Of a DNA stretch of 64,000 nt, positions 25,254-36,148 are shown one piece after another; position 1 is the first letter of the stretch, and the number at the start of each line of letters is the position of its first letter. Location of the stretch: NCBI GenBank assembly GCA_051453625.1, contig JBOZIK010000001.1:271443701-271507700 (forward strand), in the 5' to 3' direction. The notes below the pieces were generated by a model. The model was given only the letters and a program-made list of their open reading frames with translations, was not told the origin of the DNA and did not search any database. The translations under genes and the position numbers were made by a program. Source of the stretch: Welwitschia mirabilis. Taxonomy: Eukaryota > Gnetophyta > Gnetopsida > Welwitschiales.

Positions 25254-25669
25254 TGTAATGTTTCAAATTCACTATTTATATAATTCATTTGTTAAATACT
25301 AAATGAATATAATTAATAAGAGATATAAATTGGTATGAGCCAAGTATGAAAAGATGTGTCCCTTCATTATGTAATATAAGCCTATGGTATTAGGTAAGGG
25401 TGGATAGAGTGGCTAGATTTAACTGATGGCATTATCAGTTAATCTCCAAGGACTTCATAAGGGGAACTCAAGTTGTAGTTCACGTCTTTAATTTTGACCA
25501 CTAATCCAAGACTATTGCCTAATGATGAGGAATGTAATTCACTACTATTAATAATAAATGCTACATTCTTTTCAAATTATTCCTTGTTATTCCTATTGAT
25601 CCTGACATATTATTTTATATGTTTCTTTTTATGCAAAATAATCCAAAATTAGTAAAATGGGATATCACA
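25254..25669 (+). repeat. 5' LTR of element F (416 bp)
   Basis: Aligns with 35650-36064 from tgtaatg to the terminal ca. A TATA-like agtatgaaaaga segment lies near 25346; no stronger promoter element could be fixed. Confidence 0.92.
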
Positions 25670-25671
25670 TT

Positions 25672-25683
25672 TGGTATTAAAGT
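25672..25683 (+). other. Primer-binding site of element F (tRNA-iMet type)
   Basis: tggtattaaagt, two bases after the LTR, is the canonical tggtatcagagc with three C to T or G to A changes. Confidence 0.8.
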
Positions 25684-25693
25684 AAATAACGAA

Positions 25694-25708
25694 GTAGTAA
25701 ATTACTAC
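25694..25708. repeat. 15-nt perfect palindrome
   Basis: gtagtaaattactac just downstream of the F primer site, at the border of the antisense gene-like unit. It may mark the insertion junction or be chance in AT-rich DNA. Confidence 0.35.
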
Positions 25709-25899
25709 TTTGAGGAAAACAAGGAAGGAACTTAGTTTTATAAATACGTAAAGTTTTACATTACGAAAACAAAGCTCGAAGGCCAACATTACATTAAGAC
25801 AAGAATATGAGAACTAAAGAAAAGAAGGTGCAAGCAAAAACAGGGTGCATGACACCTTGATAGATGAACCAAATCACTACTGAGGAGGAAGATAATCCT

Positions 25900-28524
25900 C
25901 CAAAGAGAAGGAAATAGGGTTGTGATCCTTCACACCTAGGATAGAAGGCTCCACACAACCTAGAATAACTTTCATTCTAGTATGCTATGTGGAAACTGTT
26001 GCAATACTAATCTCAATTGAAGAAGAACCTACTATAGAATCTATCCTGATGATAGGATATTATCACTTATAGAGCTTTATATGAAGCTTACTATAAGTGA
26101 CTAATGTCCCCAAAAAATGCTCTTTTAAAATATTCCTACCATGGTACAGTACATTAATATCATCAATGATAATTACTAAATGATCTACAGAGGTATAAAT
26201 CATCATCTTGTTTTTTTTTTTAGTCGAGCAAGAAAGGCAGCCTAACCTTTTTCTAATGCAATAATACAAGAATAATAGCACATGACCTCTTCTTTGTTAG
26301 GTGTATTTTATCCACTTGATTTTCTAGCATTTAAGGAAATCACTTATGAATTCCTGATTCTCAGTCCCATGGCAAGCCATGCAGTAGAAGGACTTCAACA
26401 TATTAATCAGCTTGTAGAAGTTTTAAAGTTGGACACGTCATTTATGTTGTAAAGAATAATGTGGAGTAAAGAAAGTAGAACAGATGTACTCAAAGTCCTA
26501 TAGTACATTCACCAACTTAGAGAAATGATGGGTGTAAACATCATCTAAGTAAGATGAATGTATAACCTATGTATTTAAGAGACTGAAAAGGGACTGATAT
26601 TCCTTTAACTAATCCATCAACTCCTTAACCTTAGGGTATATTATTTACATTAATAATAAGAACTGGTCGATGTAGTAAGATACTTGATCTTACTTGTGTA
26701 TAATGGATTGTGGAGCTATAGGCAGATGACAAGGAGGCTCTATAAAAGGGAAATATGAAGACTCTGATCTAGAGGCTAAAAAGAGGAGGTGGAATAGGAC
26801 ATATTCCCATAATCCATTAATGTATCAAAATCACTAAGAACCTATTCCCCTTAAGAATCAGGAGGGAAAAATAAATTATGAAGAGGCTAGTGGAAGGTAT
26901 GAAAGAAAATATTTCACTTACTGCAATGCACTCCTCACTTAGTTGTTGAAGGAAGAACTTCTTCAGAGGACATGATATAAAATTCATATCTTCTTTGATT
27001 AAAGTTTCTAAGCAAGGAACTTAAAATAAAATAAAAAATGCTTAGTACAAATAGCTAGTTAGCCACAAAAATAAAATAAAATAAAATAAAACAGAAGAAG
27101 ATAATAAAAAAAGAAGGGGAAATAGATAAAAATAAGTTAATACCCCATGAGGCTGATACCATCAAGAAAAGCTAAGGGATGGATCCTCTAACATAGGTGA
27201 TTAATTAGAGCTTTATTACATTTTCAGTGGAAAGAGTCATGAGATCTCAAGATATTACTCATTTATAACATAAGATAGGGAAAAAATAGAGTCATCAAAA
27301 ATACACTTTACATTAAAAACTCCTTGACAAGAATCCATACCTTATATGGAATAGAAAAAGTACCCTTAGATGTTTCTACAAGATCATAATAACCAAAACA
27401 TTCATCCTCCATAGATGGAACAGAATAAGAATGAAGTAAATACCAAGCAAGAAGCTCATGAGGAGATAAAACAAAAGAGGAATCTATAGAAGTAGACCTA
27501 AATGGCTATAAATTTCTTAAACCTATAGAAGTAGACCTAAATGGCTATAAATTTCTTAAACCTATGGAAGAAAAATATAAAACTAATAAGATATGCATAT
27601 AGAAACATTTTTTTTTTAATCTCTATTCTACTTTAAGTGGGATAACTAGAAAAGAGTCAAAGAACATATAACCAAAGCCCAATCTAAAGAGATTTCATTA
27701 ATCAAAAAAGGGAATAAGTAAATTATATAAGCTAGAATCTCACTCACCTAGTTATAAAGGAAGGCCCTCTCGGTCACTAGTTTCCCATAAGCTGCAAAAC
27801 ACAAGGTGGTAAATTAGCAATAGAAATCCCATGATGATGAGTATCCACCTCCCATATGCATACAAAATTATCTAAATGATTAACCATGAAGTAACAAAAA
27901 TCCTCATCAAAATGAGAAGTCTTATAAGGACTACAATCCCCTTCACTCATTCTAAAAACTAGCTTGATACTCTCCTACAAAATCTAAATTGGACATGTCA
28001 TCAATGAATAATGGTANNNNNNNNNNNNNNNNNNNNNNNNNNNNNNNNNNNNNNNNNNNNNNNNNNNNNNNNNNNNNNNNNNNNNNNNNNNNNNNNNNNN
28101 NNNNNNNNNNNNNNNNAAATGGTAGTTGTGTGTAGATCAAAAGAAAGATATAGGAAAGGAGGAATGAAAAGACTGATGAAATGATGGAGATAGAAGGAAG
28201 GAAAGCCATAGAGATCTATAAGTTTAAATTATAAGATTTAGAAGAATCTTGTCTCCACAGCTTATTGTTGTATTTCTAGTTCAATGGACATGATATTAGT
28301 AGAATTTTAAGAAATAGTAGGGCAAATTTTTTAAGCCATATCTTGATAAGGGAATAAGTGCATTAATGAATGTTAAAGGNNNNNNNNNNNNNNNNNNNNN
28401 NNNNNNNNNNNNNNNNNNNNNNNNNNNNNNNNNNNNNNNNNNNNNNNNNNNNNNNNNNNNNNNNNNNNNNNNNNNNNNNTCTTGTCTCCACAGCTTATTG
28501 TTGTATTTCTAGTTCAATGGACAT
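25900..28524 (-). pseudogene. Antisense, intron-containing gene-like relic inside element F
   Basis: Read on the minus strand, this has the layout of a plant gene. A TATA box at 28852-28843 is followed by a pyrimidine-rich leader and an ATG at 28524 (its duplicate is at 28291) opening MSIELEIQQ-stop-AVETR, with the stop at a Gln position. Candidate exons with GT-AG borders follow: 27791-27748 (AYGKLVTERAFLYN, donor GTGAGTG), 27561-27341 (contains SMEDECFGYYDLVETSK, donor GTATGG), 27019-26922 (ends QLSEECIA, donor GTAAGTG) and a longer, stop-interrupted one from 26849 to about 26060, with a 72-residue open piece at 26281-26063. I do not recognise the protein. It is opposite to F transcription. 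It could be a captured host gene, a gene of another transposon, or a later DNA insertion. Confidence 0.5.
27484..27561 (-). repeat. Exact 39-bp tandem duplication at a splice acceptor
   Basis: Two perfect copies (27484-27522 and 27523-27561) of a unit starting ctatagaagtagacctaaat. On the minus strand it lies at the start of the candidate exon 27561-27341 and repeats the acceptor itself (atag|g). It adds 13 codons in frame or offers two alternative acceptors. Confidence 0.85.
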
Positions 28525-28612
28525 GATAGTAGTAGAATTTTAAGAAATAGGAGGGCAAATTTTTTAAGCCATATCTTGATACGGGAATAAGTGCATTAAT
28601 GAATGTTAAAGG
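28247..28612 (-). repeat. 133-bp duplication on both sides of a 100-N gap
   Basis: 28247-28379 and 28480-28612 are the same 133-bp sequence with three single-base differences (tatt/tagt, atagt/atagg, taag/tacg), separated by exactly 100 N. It duplicates the candidate start codon of the antisense gene-like unit. Probably overlapping contig ends or haplotypes. Confidence 0.85.
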
Positions 28613-28842
28613 AGAACTAATATTTATAAGTAGAGGTAGGTTATGAAAGGACTTGCATAAAATATGGAAAAAAAGAAAAAGAAAAAAAGAAAAGGATAGA
28701 AAGAAGTGAACACCAAATAAAAGAAAGAAAACTGGAAAAAGGATGATAATGAAAGTGCCACATAGAATAATAAGGAAAAAGGAGATATCAAATTAACTAT
28801 GGAATCATGTGGAAAAGAGGTAAAAATGAGGAGACCATAAGG

Positions 28843-28852
28843 CTATTTATAG
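28843..28852 (-). promoter_or_regulatory. TATA box candidate of the antisense unit
   Basis: ctataaatag on the minus strand, preceded by ccaccac and followed by a CT-rich leader of about 320 nt (one duplicate copy and gap removed less) before the candidate ATG. It matches the plant TATA consensus well. Confidence 0.5.
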
Positions 28853-28979
28853 TGGTGGACTAGGGTTAATCTAACTCTATAGTAAAAGATAACTATAGTT
28901 AACTAACCCATAATTAAGTATAATTAGATTGAATTTTGTTAAGGTTAAGAATTATAATTAGACATTTAAACTAGAAAAA

Positions 28980-29755
28980 TCAACATTGCACATCAAAGAC
29001 TGATATCACACTTGAGAAACTCAACATTGCACTTTGAAGGCAAAACCTAATATCATGCTTCAAAGGCCAATGTTCCACTTAAGAAATCTTAATTGTGAAG
29101 CTCTTAGAAGATCAATGTCACACTCCAAAGACTAACATTAGACTCCCAAGGCCAATGTTGCACTCCCAAGGTTAACATCCCACTTGGTCCTATAAGATCT
29201 GATGTTGCACTTCAAAGCTTTCTAAAGATCAACATCATGCTTTGAAGGCTAATGTCACACTTTGAAGACCAACATCACACTTGGTCTTACAAGGTCCAAT
29301 ATCACACTCCATAGCTCCTTGAGGGCTAACATTACACTTCAAATTTCAATGTTGCACTTGATCCTATAAGGTTTGATGTCATACTCTAAAATCACTTAAA
29401 AGCCAATGTTACAATCTGAGTTTTGATGTTGCATTTGGATGCCTGACATCACACTTGGGTGTTGGACATTACACTTGCCTTAATAAGGCCTTGATTCCAT
29501 CATTGTTTCTTATAAATTACTTGTTCCACTCACCTATGCCAAAATCTCTAACATCACACTTGGTTGTTTGATATTATACTTGGGTGCTTGACATTGCACT
29601 TGAGTATCTAACATTACACTCATGCCCTAGATGCATTTCTTATCCTTGGAATTACTTGTGATGTTTTGAAATTCCTTTGAATTTTCTAACATTATACTTG
29701 GATTCTCGACATTGTACTTAGTGAACATAGATATATGACATTACATCTAGATGTC
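28980..29755. repeat. Degenerate minisatellite with caatgtcacactt core
   Basis: About 780 bp built from more than 25 imperfect copies of a short unit of roughly 20-25 bp. The core is acat(t/c)(g/a)cactt, alternating with linkers such as tgaaggc, cctataag and gggtgttgg. Unit length varies and spacer words recur in higher-order groups (for example ggtcctataag near 29183 and 29360). Many core sites look like a CpG-containing ancestor (acgtcgcac) after deamination. It lies immediately on the promoter side of the antisense unit. Confidence 0.8.
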
Positions 29756-29950
29756 AAAAAATGTACACCACCCCCAACCGCCGTGNNNNNNNNNNNNNNN
29801 NNNNNNNNNNNNNNNNNNNNNNNNNNNNNNNNNNNNNNNNNNNNNNNNNNNNNNNNNNNNNNNNNNNNNNNNNNNNNNNNNNNNNNNNNNNNNNNNNNNN
29901 NNNNNNNNNNNNNNNNNNNNNNNNNNNNNNNNNNNNNNNNNNNNNNNNNN

Positions 29951-31421
29951 GACACTTACAGAATAATGAAGGAAGCATACGAGTTCAGGAGAATGTTAAA
30001 CTAACTGGCACATCATGGAACATAGAGTAAATAAGTAGATAGAAAAACTAGAAAGCCAAATTAACCACATTGACTCTTAGACTGAACTTTGATCTAGTAC
30101 AATCGATAGCCTTCTCTCTTGACTAGAAGATAGATCTCCAGAACATAACCCAAGGGCATTCCAAGGGCCTTCATCTACATAAGAACAACATTTGGCCTTC
30201 ATCTACATAAGAACAACATACTCTAATAACTGCAATTAACCTATAAAAAATTTAGATGAGACTACTAAATAAAGATGTCACCCTCTGAGCCTTCCTATCA
30301 AATAGAGAAAATTACTCCAACATAGAGTAATGTAAAGGAGAAGAGCTTGCGAAAACAATACGTCTAAAGACATATCAAGATAAATCTAGTACTAGCAAAG
30401 AAGCCATATCCTAGTTCTAGCAATTAGGAAAATACTTTGAGCTTTAAAATATTCCTTCAGAAATATAGTATGTATAGATTACTGATTTTCTTATAGGAAA
30501 TGCCTAGGAATGCTAGTCTAAATGTCAATAAAAACATCTTAAAAGAATATCATAAAATACCTTCATAGAAGAGTTCAAAAAGAAATTCATCCCAGAAGAT
30601 TTCATTGAAGATCAAATGGTGGTGTTCCGATGCTTCCACTGGCAAAAGTACCCACTACNNNNNNNNNNNNNNNNNNNNNNNNNNNNNNNNNNNNNNNNNN
30701 NNNNNNNNNNNNNNNNNNNNNNNNNNNNNNNNNNNNNNNNNNNNNNNNNNNNNNNNNNNNNNNNNNNNNNNNNNNNNNNNNNNNNNNNNNNNNNNNNNNN
30801 NNNNNNNNNNNNNNNNNNNNNNNNNNNNNNNNNNNNNNNNNNNNNNNNNNNNNNNNNNNNNNNNNNNNNNNNNNNNNNNNNNNNNNNNNNNNNNNNNNNN
30901 NNNNNNNNNNNNNNNNNNNNNNNNNNNNNNNNNNNNNNNNNNNNNNNNNNNNNNNNNNNNNNNNNNNNNNNNNNNNNNNNNNNNNNNNNNNNNNNNNNNN
31001 NNNNNNNNNNNNNNNNNNNNNNNNNNNNNNNNNNNNNNNNNNNNNNNNNNNNNNNNNNNNNNNNNNNNNNNNNNNNNNNNNNNNNNNNNNNNNNNNNNNN
31101 NNNNNNNNNNNNNNNNNNNNNNNNNNNNNNNNNNNNNNNNNNNNNNNNNNNNNNNNNNNNNNNNNNNNNNNNNNNNNNNNNNNNNNNNNNNNNNNNNNNN
31201 NNNNNNNNNNNNNNNNNNNNNNNNNNNNNNNNNNNNNNNNNNNNNNNNNNNNNNNNNNNNNNNNNNNNNNNNNNNNNNNNNNNNNNNNNNNNNNNNNNNN
31301 NNNNNNNNNNNNNNNNNNNNNNNNNNNNNNNNNNNNNNNNNNNNNNNNNNNNNNNNNNNNNNNNNNNNNNNNNNNNNNNNNNNNNNNNNNNNNNNNNNNN
31401 NNNNNNNNNNNNNNNNNNNNN
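29951..31421 (+). pseudogene. gag: gag relic (element F), partly in gap
   Basis: Between the minisatellite and the protease. A gag-like segment is readable at about 30420-30640: GKYFEL, FLIGNA and a final EEFKKKFIPEDF, typical of the retrotransposon gag capsid domain. A 28-bp exact direct duplication (30166-30193 and 30194-30219, starting ggccttcatctacataag) lies upstream. Bases 30659-31421 are N, so the central part is unknown. Confidence 0.6.
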
Positions 31422-31554
31422 AAATCCACTAAAGATGCTTACTATAAGATAAGAAACTATCTTCATGAATAATAGAATTAATGGATAAAGTAGAAACCAC
31501 TCCAAGTGAATAAAAACCCTTAATCAAATGCACTACTAGCATGAAAACCATAGA

Positions 31555-31612
31555 GGATGAACCTCACTTACCACAAATGCCCCAGAAAGGGTTACATAGC
31601 TAAGAAATGCCC
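31555..31612 (+). pseudogene. Zinc-knuckle relic (element F gag C terminus)
   Basis: TYHKCPRKGYIAKKCP is readable. It corresponds to the CCHC nucleocapsid knuckle, with the first Cys lost and the His changed to Tyr (CAC to TAC, a C to T change). It sits shortly before the protease, as expected. Confidence 0.6.
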
Positions 31613-31676
31613 ATCCAAAGCACAACTACCAAATCTTTCTTATCATAGTTAGGCTTAAGCTTTTTAGCATCTACCC

Positions 31677-31862
31677 ATGCAACCAAAAAGAGTATACATT
31701 GCTATCCAAGCATGTGCAATTCATAATCAATATTTGATATTAAAATTACATAATCATATTTCATCTTTTGCTGTTTTATTACTAGTTGATAGTGGTGCCT
31801 CACACAATTTCATTTCATCTACATTATCTTATAAACTGAATATTAGTCCATTTAAAGAATAA
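31677..31862 (+). pseudogene. Protease relic with intact DSGAS active site (element F)
   Basis: A 61-residue open stretch contains LLVDSGASHNFIS, the catalytic motif of chromovirus aspartic proteases, still intact at 31783-31815. The rest of the domain continues out of frame with stops. It is one of the best preserved domains in the window, but too short to be functional. Confidence 0.82.
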
Positions 31863-32279
31863 AAATATACCATATGAATCAGAGGAGGTAGTTTTCTTAC
31901 ATAATATAGGATATTCACCCTTATCAATTACATGATTCATGACTTATATTTTAGGGAAAAATTCTATACCTTTAAAATTATGGAACATCATGCCATTTAA
32001 GGAATTTCCTTTTTAATTAGATATGATGTTTGAATCAATTTTTTCCAATGGACCTTGTTACTATCCACTTTATTTAGAGAATGAATCTTTAAGAGGGAGG
32101 GAAGGAGTAAGAAGATATCTTTAGCCTCATCCAAATAGATTGCAAAAGCTATTAAAAGGAAATAAGTGTTCATTACATTGTTGCAGGAAGAAAATCATAA
32201 AGAAAATCCCACTATACCAGAATAACTATCAGCATTCTCTAATGTGTTTGAAGACTAAAAAATGCTATCACCCAAGAGA

Positions 32280-33020
32280 AAAGTACAATATGAAATTGAA
32301 TTAGTTCTTGGATCATAGCAAATAGCATGAGCACCTTATTACTTCTTAGTAGTAGAATTGAAATAACTAAAGCTACAGATTGATGAGCTATTGTTGGAAG
32401 GGAAAATCCACCCTAGTGTATCACCATGAGGAGTATTAATACTTTTGATTAAGAAAAAGGATAATACCTTGTAACTTTGCATTGACTATAAGTAGGTAAA
32501 CAAGGTAACCATCAAGAACAAGTAACTATTACCTAGGATCAATGACCTATTAGGTCAACCATAAGGAGCGAAATTTTTCTGAGAGATCAATTTAAAGTAT
32601 GGATACCCTCAAATTCACATCAAGGACAAAATCATTTATAAGATTGATTTCATAACAAGATATGAATATTATGAGTTTGTAGTAATGCCTTTTGATTTTA
32701 CAAATGCTCTAGCTACTCTTATGAGTTTATTGAATTATATTTTCTAACATATTTGTATAAATTTATAGTTGTATTTTTAGATGATATTCTAATATATTTT
32801 ATAAATCAGAGTGACCATATTACACACTTAAAAAAGTTCTACAAGTTTTATCTAAGCACAATTTTAAGGCCAATTTAAGTAAGTGTAACTTATTTCAAAT
32901 AAAAATTAGCTATCTAGGCCATGTAATTTCTAGTAAAGGAATCACAACTAATCCAAACAAAATGAAAGCCATACAAAAATGGCTAAAAGTAAAAGACTCT
33001 ATAGAAATTTAAAGTTTTTA
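32280..33020 (+). pseudogene. pol: Reverse transcriptase relic (element F)
   Basis: Blocks in order: LIKKKDNTL then CIDYK (about 32450-32490), VTIKNK (about 32510), TRYEYYEFVVMPFDFTNALATLM (about 32660-32725) and the catalytic FLDDILIY (32774-32797). The order and motif wording are those of plant chromoviruses. The catalytic Asp pair is retained; stops and frameshifts break the frame at many places. Confidence 0.85.
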
Positions 33021-33024
33021 AGGA

Positions 33025-33560
33025 TTGAATACCTTCTATTGGAAATTTATTCTAGGATTCTCTCAACTTGTAACACCATTAATAGATTTAACCAAGTCAA
33101 CAAACATGTTCAATTTTAATGATAAATGTAAGAAAGAATTTCTTAGATTAAAGCTACTACTTACAATAGCACCTATTCTCAAAATCATAAATATAGACAA
33201 ATCATTTACAATTATCACCAATGCCTCTGCTCAAGGAATAGAAGTCTTACTTAGCCAGGATGGTCTCGTGATCAGTTATGAATTATGAAAGTTAAACCAA
33301 AATGAGAATAACTATCTTATTCATGATCTTGAATACTAGCCATTATGCATGCCTTAAAAGTTTGAAGATATTATCTTGTAGGAAGTGAATTCCCTTTCAA
33401 AATAGATTATAAAAGCTTGGAATATTTTCAAAATAAGTCCTTCTGAACATGTGACAGAGAAGATGAAGTGAGCTACTTATAGAATACAACTTTAAATTAT
33501 AGTATACCCCTAGGAAAGAGAACAGAGTGGAAGATGCTCTAAGAAAAATGTAGTGCATGT
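33025..33560 (+). pseudogene. pol: RNase H relic (element F)
   Basis: An 87-residue open stretch (33025-33288) reads FYWKFILGFSQLVTPLIDL, then ITNASAQGIEVLLSQDGLVISYE. This matches the chromovirus block linking RT to RNase H, with the usual catalytic TDAS reading TNAS (GAT to AAT, G to A). A VEDALRK-like linker is at about 33525-33550. Confidence 0.82.
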
Positions 33561-33632
33561 TGGTAACCACTATTACATTTGATCTATTTACCTTCCTCAA
33601 AAAATCCTTAACCAATGATCCATACTTTTAAG

Positions 33633-33658
33633 ACATATATATATATATATATATATAT
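33633..33658. repeat. (AT)n microsatellite next to a 649-N gap
   Basis: acatatat...atgtatatg immediately before the gap 33670-34318. The gap hides the integrase zinc-binding domain of element F. Confidence 0.8.
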
Positions 33659-34318
33659 GTATATGCTCTNNNNNNNNNNNNNNNNNNNNNNNNNNNNNNN
33701 NNNNNNNNNNNNNNNNNNNNNNNNNNNNNNNNNNNNNNNNNNNNNNNNNNNNNNNNNNNNNNNNNNNNNNNNNNNNNNNNNNNNNNNNNNNNNNNNNNNN
33801 NNNNNNNNNNNNNNNNNNNNNNNNNNNNNNNNNNNNNNNNNNNNNNNNNNNNNNNNNNNNNNNNNNNNNNNNNNNNNNNNNNNNNNNNNNNNNNNNNNNN
33901 NNNNNNNNNNNNNNNNNNNNNNNNNNNNNNNNNNNNNNNNNNNNNNNNNNNNNNNNNNNNNNNNNNNNNNNNNNNNNNNNNNNNNNNNNNNNNNNNNNNN
34001 NNNNNNNNNNNNNNNNNNNNNNNNNNNNNNNNNNNNNNNNNNNNNNNNNNNNNNNNNNNNNNNNNNNNNNNNNNNNNNNNNNNNNNNNNNNNNNNNNNNN
34101 NNNNNNNNNNNNNNNNNNNNNNNNNNNNNNNNNNNNNNNNNNNNNNNNNNNNNNNNNNNNNNNNNNNNNNNNNNNNNNNNNNNNNNNNNNNNNNNNNNNN
34201 NNNNNNNNNNNNNNNNNNNNNNNNNNNNNNNNNNNNNNNNNNNNNNNNNNNNNNNNNNNNNNNNNNNNNNNNNNNNNNNNNNNNNNNNNNNNNNNNNNNN
34301 NNNNNNNNNNNNNNNNNN

Positions 34319-35178
34319 GATCTAAAACAAAAGTAGACTTAAAGGAATACATCCATAATTGTTCCATATGCCAGTAGATTAAGGTTGATCAAGGAAAACC
34401 TACCAGTCTCCTCTAGTATATAAGAATATCATAGTGGAAATGGAAGAAAATATCCATGCATTTCATCACTGGACTACTCATTACTAATAGACAGCATGAT
34501 GCAATTTTCATTTATGTAAACAGGTTGACCAAGATACCTTATTTTATTATAATTTGAATCTCTAATATAAATGAACAATTATTCCTTGGGTTTTTATAGG
34601 AAGTTTTTAAATTACATGGTACACCATAGGTCATAGCATCTAACTGAGATATAAAGTTCTTATCTGAGTTCTGACAAAGTTTTTTCCACCACTTAGGTAC
34701 CAGACTTAGCTTCAGCACTACATAGTACCTAGAAATAAATGGTCAAACTGATAGAGTGAATTATATACTAAAAGATGTTCTAAGGTATTATGTGAAAGAA
34801 AAACCCAAATAATGGGAGAACTATTTATATCTAACAGAGTTTGCTTACAACTAGATGTTCTAAACTTCCATTCAATGTTTACCATTCGAAGTAATATATA
34901 ACAAGAACTATTCTACTCCTGTTACATGATGGCATATTTAGAATTAAAGATGATGAAATATGTAATTAATAAAATAAAGAGACAACTACAAGTACTAGAA
35001 GATCAATACAAGAAGTATTATGATTAGAAACATCAGACCCATACGTTTCAAGCTAGCAAATAGATATTGCTAAGAATCAAGCTAAAGCAAAACTCCTTGA
35101 AGATGAGGAAGTATAGCAAGTTAGCACCATTATTTTACAATATATTTAATATCATTGAAAGAATAGGAGATCTAGCAT
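34319..35178 (+). pseudogene. pol: Integrase core relic (element F)
   Basis: Readable blocks: WKWKKISMHFITGLL (about 34435-34480), FKLHGTP (about 34605), FHHLGTRLSFST (about 34690), INGQTDRVN (about 34736-34765, where family members usually have Glu before Arg), LTEFAYN (about 34835) and PFEVIYNKNYSTPV (about 34883-34925). Domain order and wording are chromoviral. The catalytic Glu reads Asp. Confidence 0.82.
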
Positions 35179-35638
35179 ATAAACTAGAAATTACTCCATA
35201 GATGTCCTAAATACATCTAGTTTTTCATGTGAGCATAATGAAACCACATCATGAGATAGAAACTAGGATTACACCTTGAATTAGAAATACATTATGCTTA
35301 AATCTAGCTTGAATTTTACTATCCAACTAGAAAAGTTCTAAATACTATAATTAAGAAATTAAAGAATAAAAGTATAAATGAAGTACTCATCCAATGGACC
35401 CACTATAATTAACAAACTTGAAAAAATAGGGAGTACATGTAGGAGACTTTTATCAGACTTTTTAATAATGCCTAATATACCATTTTGTTTTACATTATTA
35501 ATGTTTCTATTAATAAATGACATCTCCCCTTTTCTATTATGTTTTGTAAACCATATAAAAAATAATCTAGAAGAGCATGACTTCAGAAATAATGTGATAA
35601 GAGGTTATACCATATTCAAGGATGAGAACGATTTCTAA
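35179..35638 (+). pseudogene. pol C terminus with chromodomain relic (element F)
   Basis: An IHLVFHVSIMKPH block (about 35212-35250) is followed by a chromodomain-like segment that includes INEVLIQWTHY (about 35373-35405), equivalent to the conserved EVLVxWxG of plant chromoviruses. Downstream, 35378-35638 is open for 86 residues in another frame and covers the expected C-terminal end (NLEEHDFRNNVIRG), so a frameshift lies within the domain. Confidence 0.65.
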
Positions 35639-35649
35639 GGGGAAGGGAA
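35634..35649 (+). other. Polypurine tract of element F
   Basis: ctaaggggaagggaa directly before the 3' LTR start tgtaatg. Confidence 0.8.
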
Positions 35650-36064
35650 TGTAATGTTCCAAATTTACTATTTCTATAATTAGTGTGTTAGATGCTAAAT
35701 GAACACAATTAACAAGAGATATGAATGGGTATGACCCAAGTATAAAAAGATGTATCCTTTTATTATGCAATATAAGTCTATGGCATTAGGTAGGGGTGGA
35801 TAAAATGGGTGGATGTAACCAACAAAAACCTTGGCTAATCCTCAAGGGTTCTAGAAGAGGGACTTAGGTCATAGTCCAAATCTTTACTTTTGACCACTAG
35901 TCTAAGGCTATTGGCTAATAATGAAGGATGTAATCTATTTCTTTCAATATTAAAGCCATATTCTTTCTAAATTAGTCCTTCTTATTCATATTTAGCCTGC
36001 CATATTATTTTATATGTTCTTTTTTATACAAAGTAATACAAAATTAGTAAAATAGGATACTATA
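35650..36064 (+). repeat. 3' LTR of element F (415 bp)
   Basis: Homologous to 25254-25669 and followed by the right target-site duplication atgaa (36065-36069). The two LTRs differ at many positions, mostly transitions, so F is old although it is younger than C. Confidence 0.92.
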
Positions 36065-36148
36065 ATGAACATCTTAATTATTAGTAGGCTTTATTCATGT
36101 TATCATTAGCACTTGCATGATACATACAAGAAGATTAGTTGGGGATTT
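36065..36148 (+). other. 3' end of element C resuming after F, with polypurine tract
   Basis: Continues the C sequence interrupted at 25253 and ends with gattagttgggga just before the C 3' LTR. Confidence 0.7.

Larger units (their letters stand above)
25254..36064 (+). mobile_element. Element F: chromovirus-type Ty3/gypsy retrotransposon nested in element C
   Basis: LTRs of 416 and 415 bp start tgtaatgtt and end with gatatcaca or gatactata. They are flanked by a perfect 5-bp duplication ATGAA (25249-25253 and 36065-36069). Inside are a tRNA-iMet-type primer site, gag with zinc-knuckle relic, a DSGAS protease, RT, RNase H, integrase and a chromodomain-like C terminus, then a polypurine tract (aaggggaagggaa). 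It is about 10.8 kb because a gene-like unit and a minisatellite of about 4 kb lie between the primer site and gag. Chromoviruses use the chromodomain to target heterochromatin, which fits the setting. Confidence 0.92.

Noticed and set aside
28017-28116. Duplicated flank around this 100-N gap
   Set aside because: Only about seven bases (aatggta) are shared, too short to argue for an unmerged overlap.
28980-29755. CRISPR-like array from regularly recurring words
   Set aside because: Units are imperfect, unequal in spacing and lack unique spacers; this is plant DNA with a minisatellite.
30602-31505. Long open frames of about 275-297 codons on both strands
   Set aside because: They consist almost entirely of N from the 763-base gap; only a few real codons remain at each end.
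33597-34367. Open frames of 236 and 256 codons
   Set aside because: They span the 649-N gap and an (AT)n run; no coding evidence.
35567-35770. Minus-strand ORF of 67 residues overlapping the F 3' LTR
   Set aside because: Crosses the LTR boundary and is antisense to the pol C terminus; no homologous frame in the 5' LTR.
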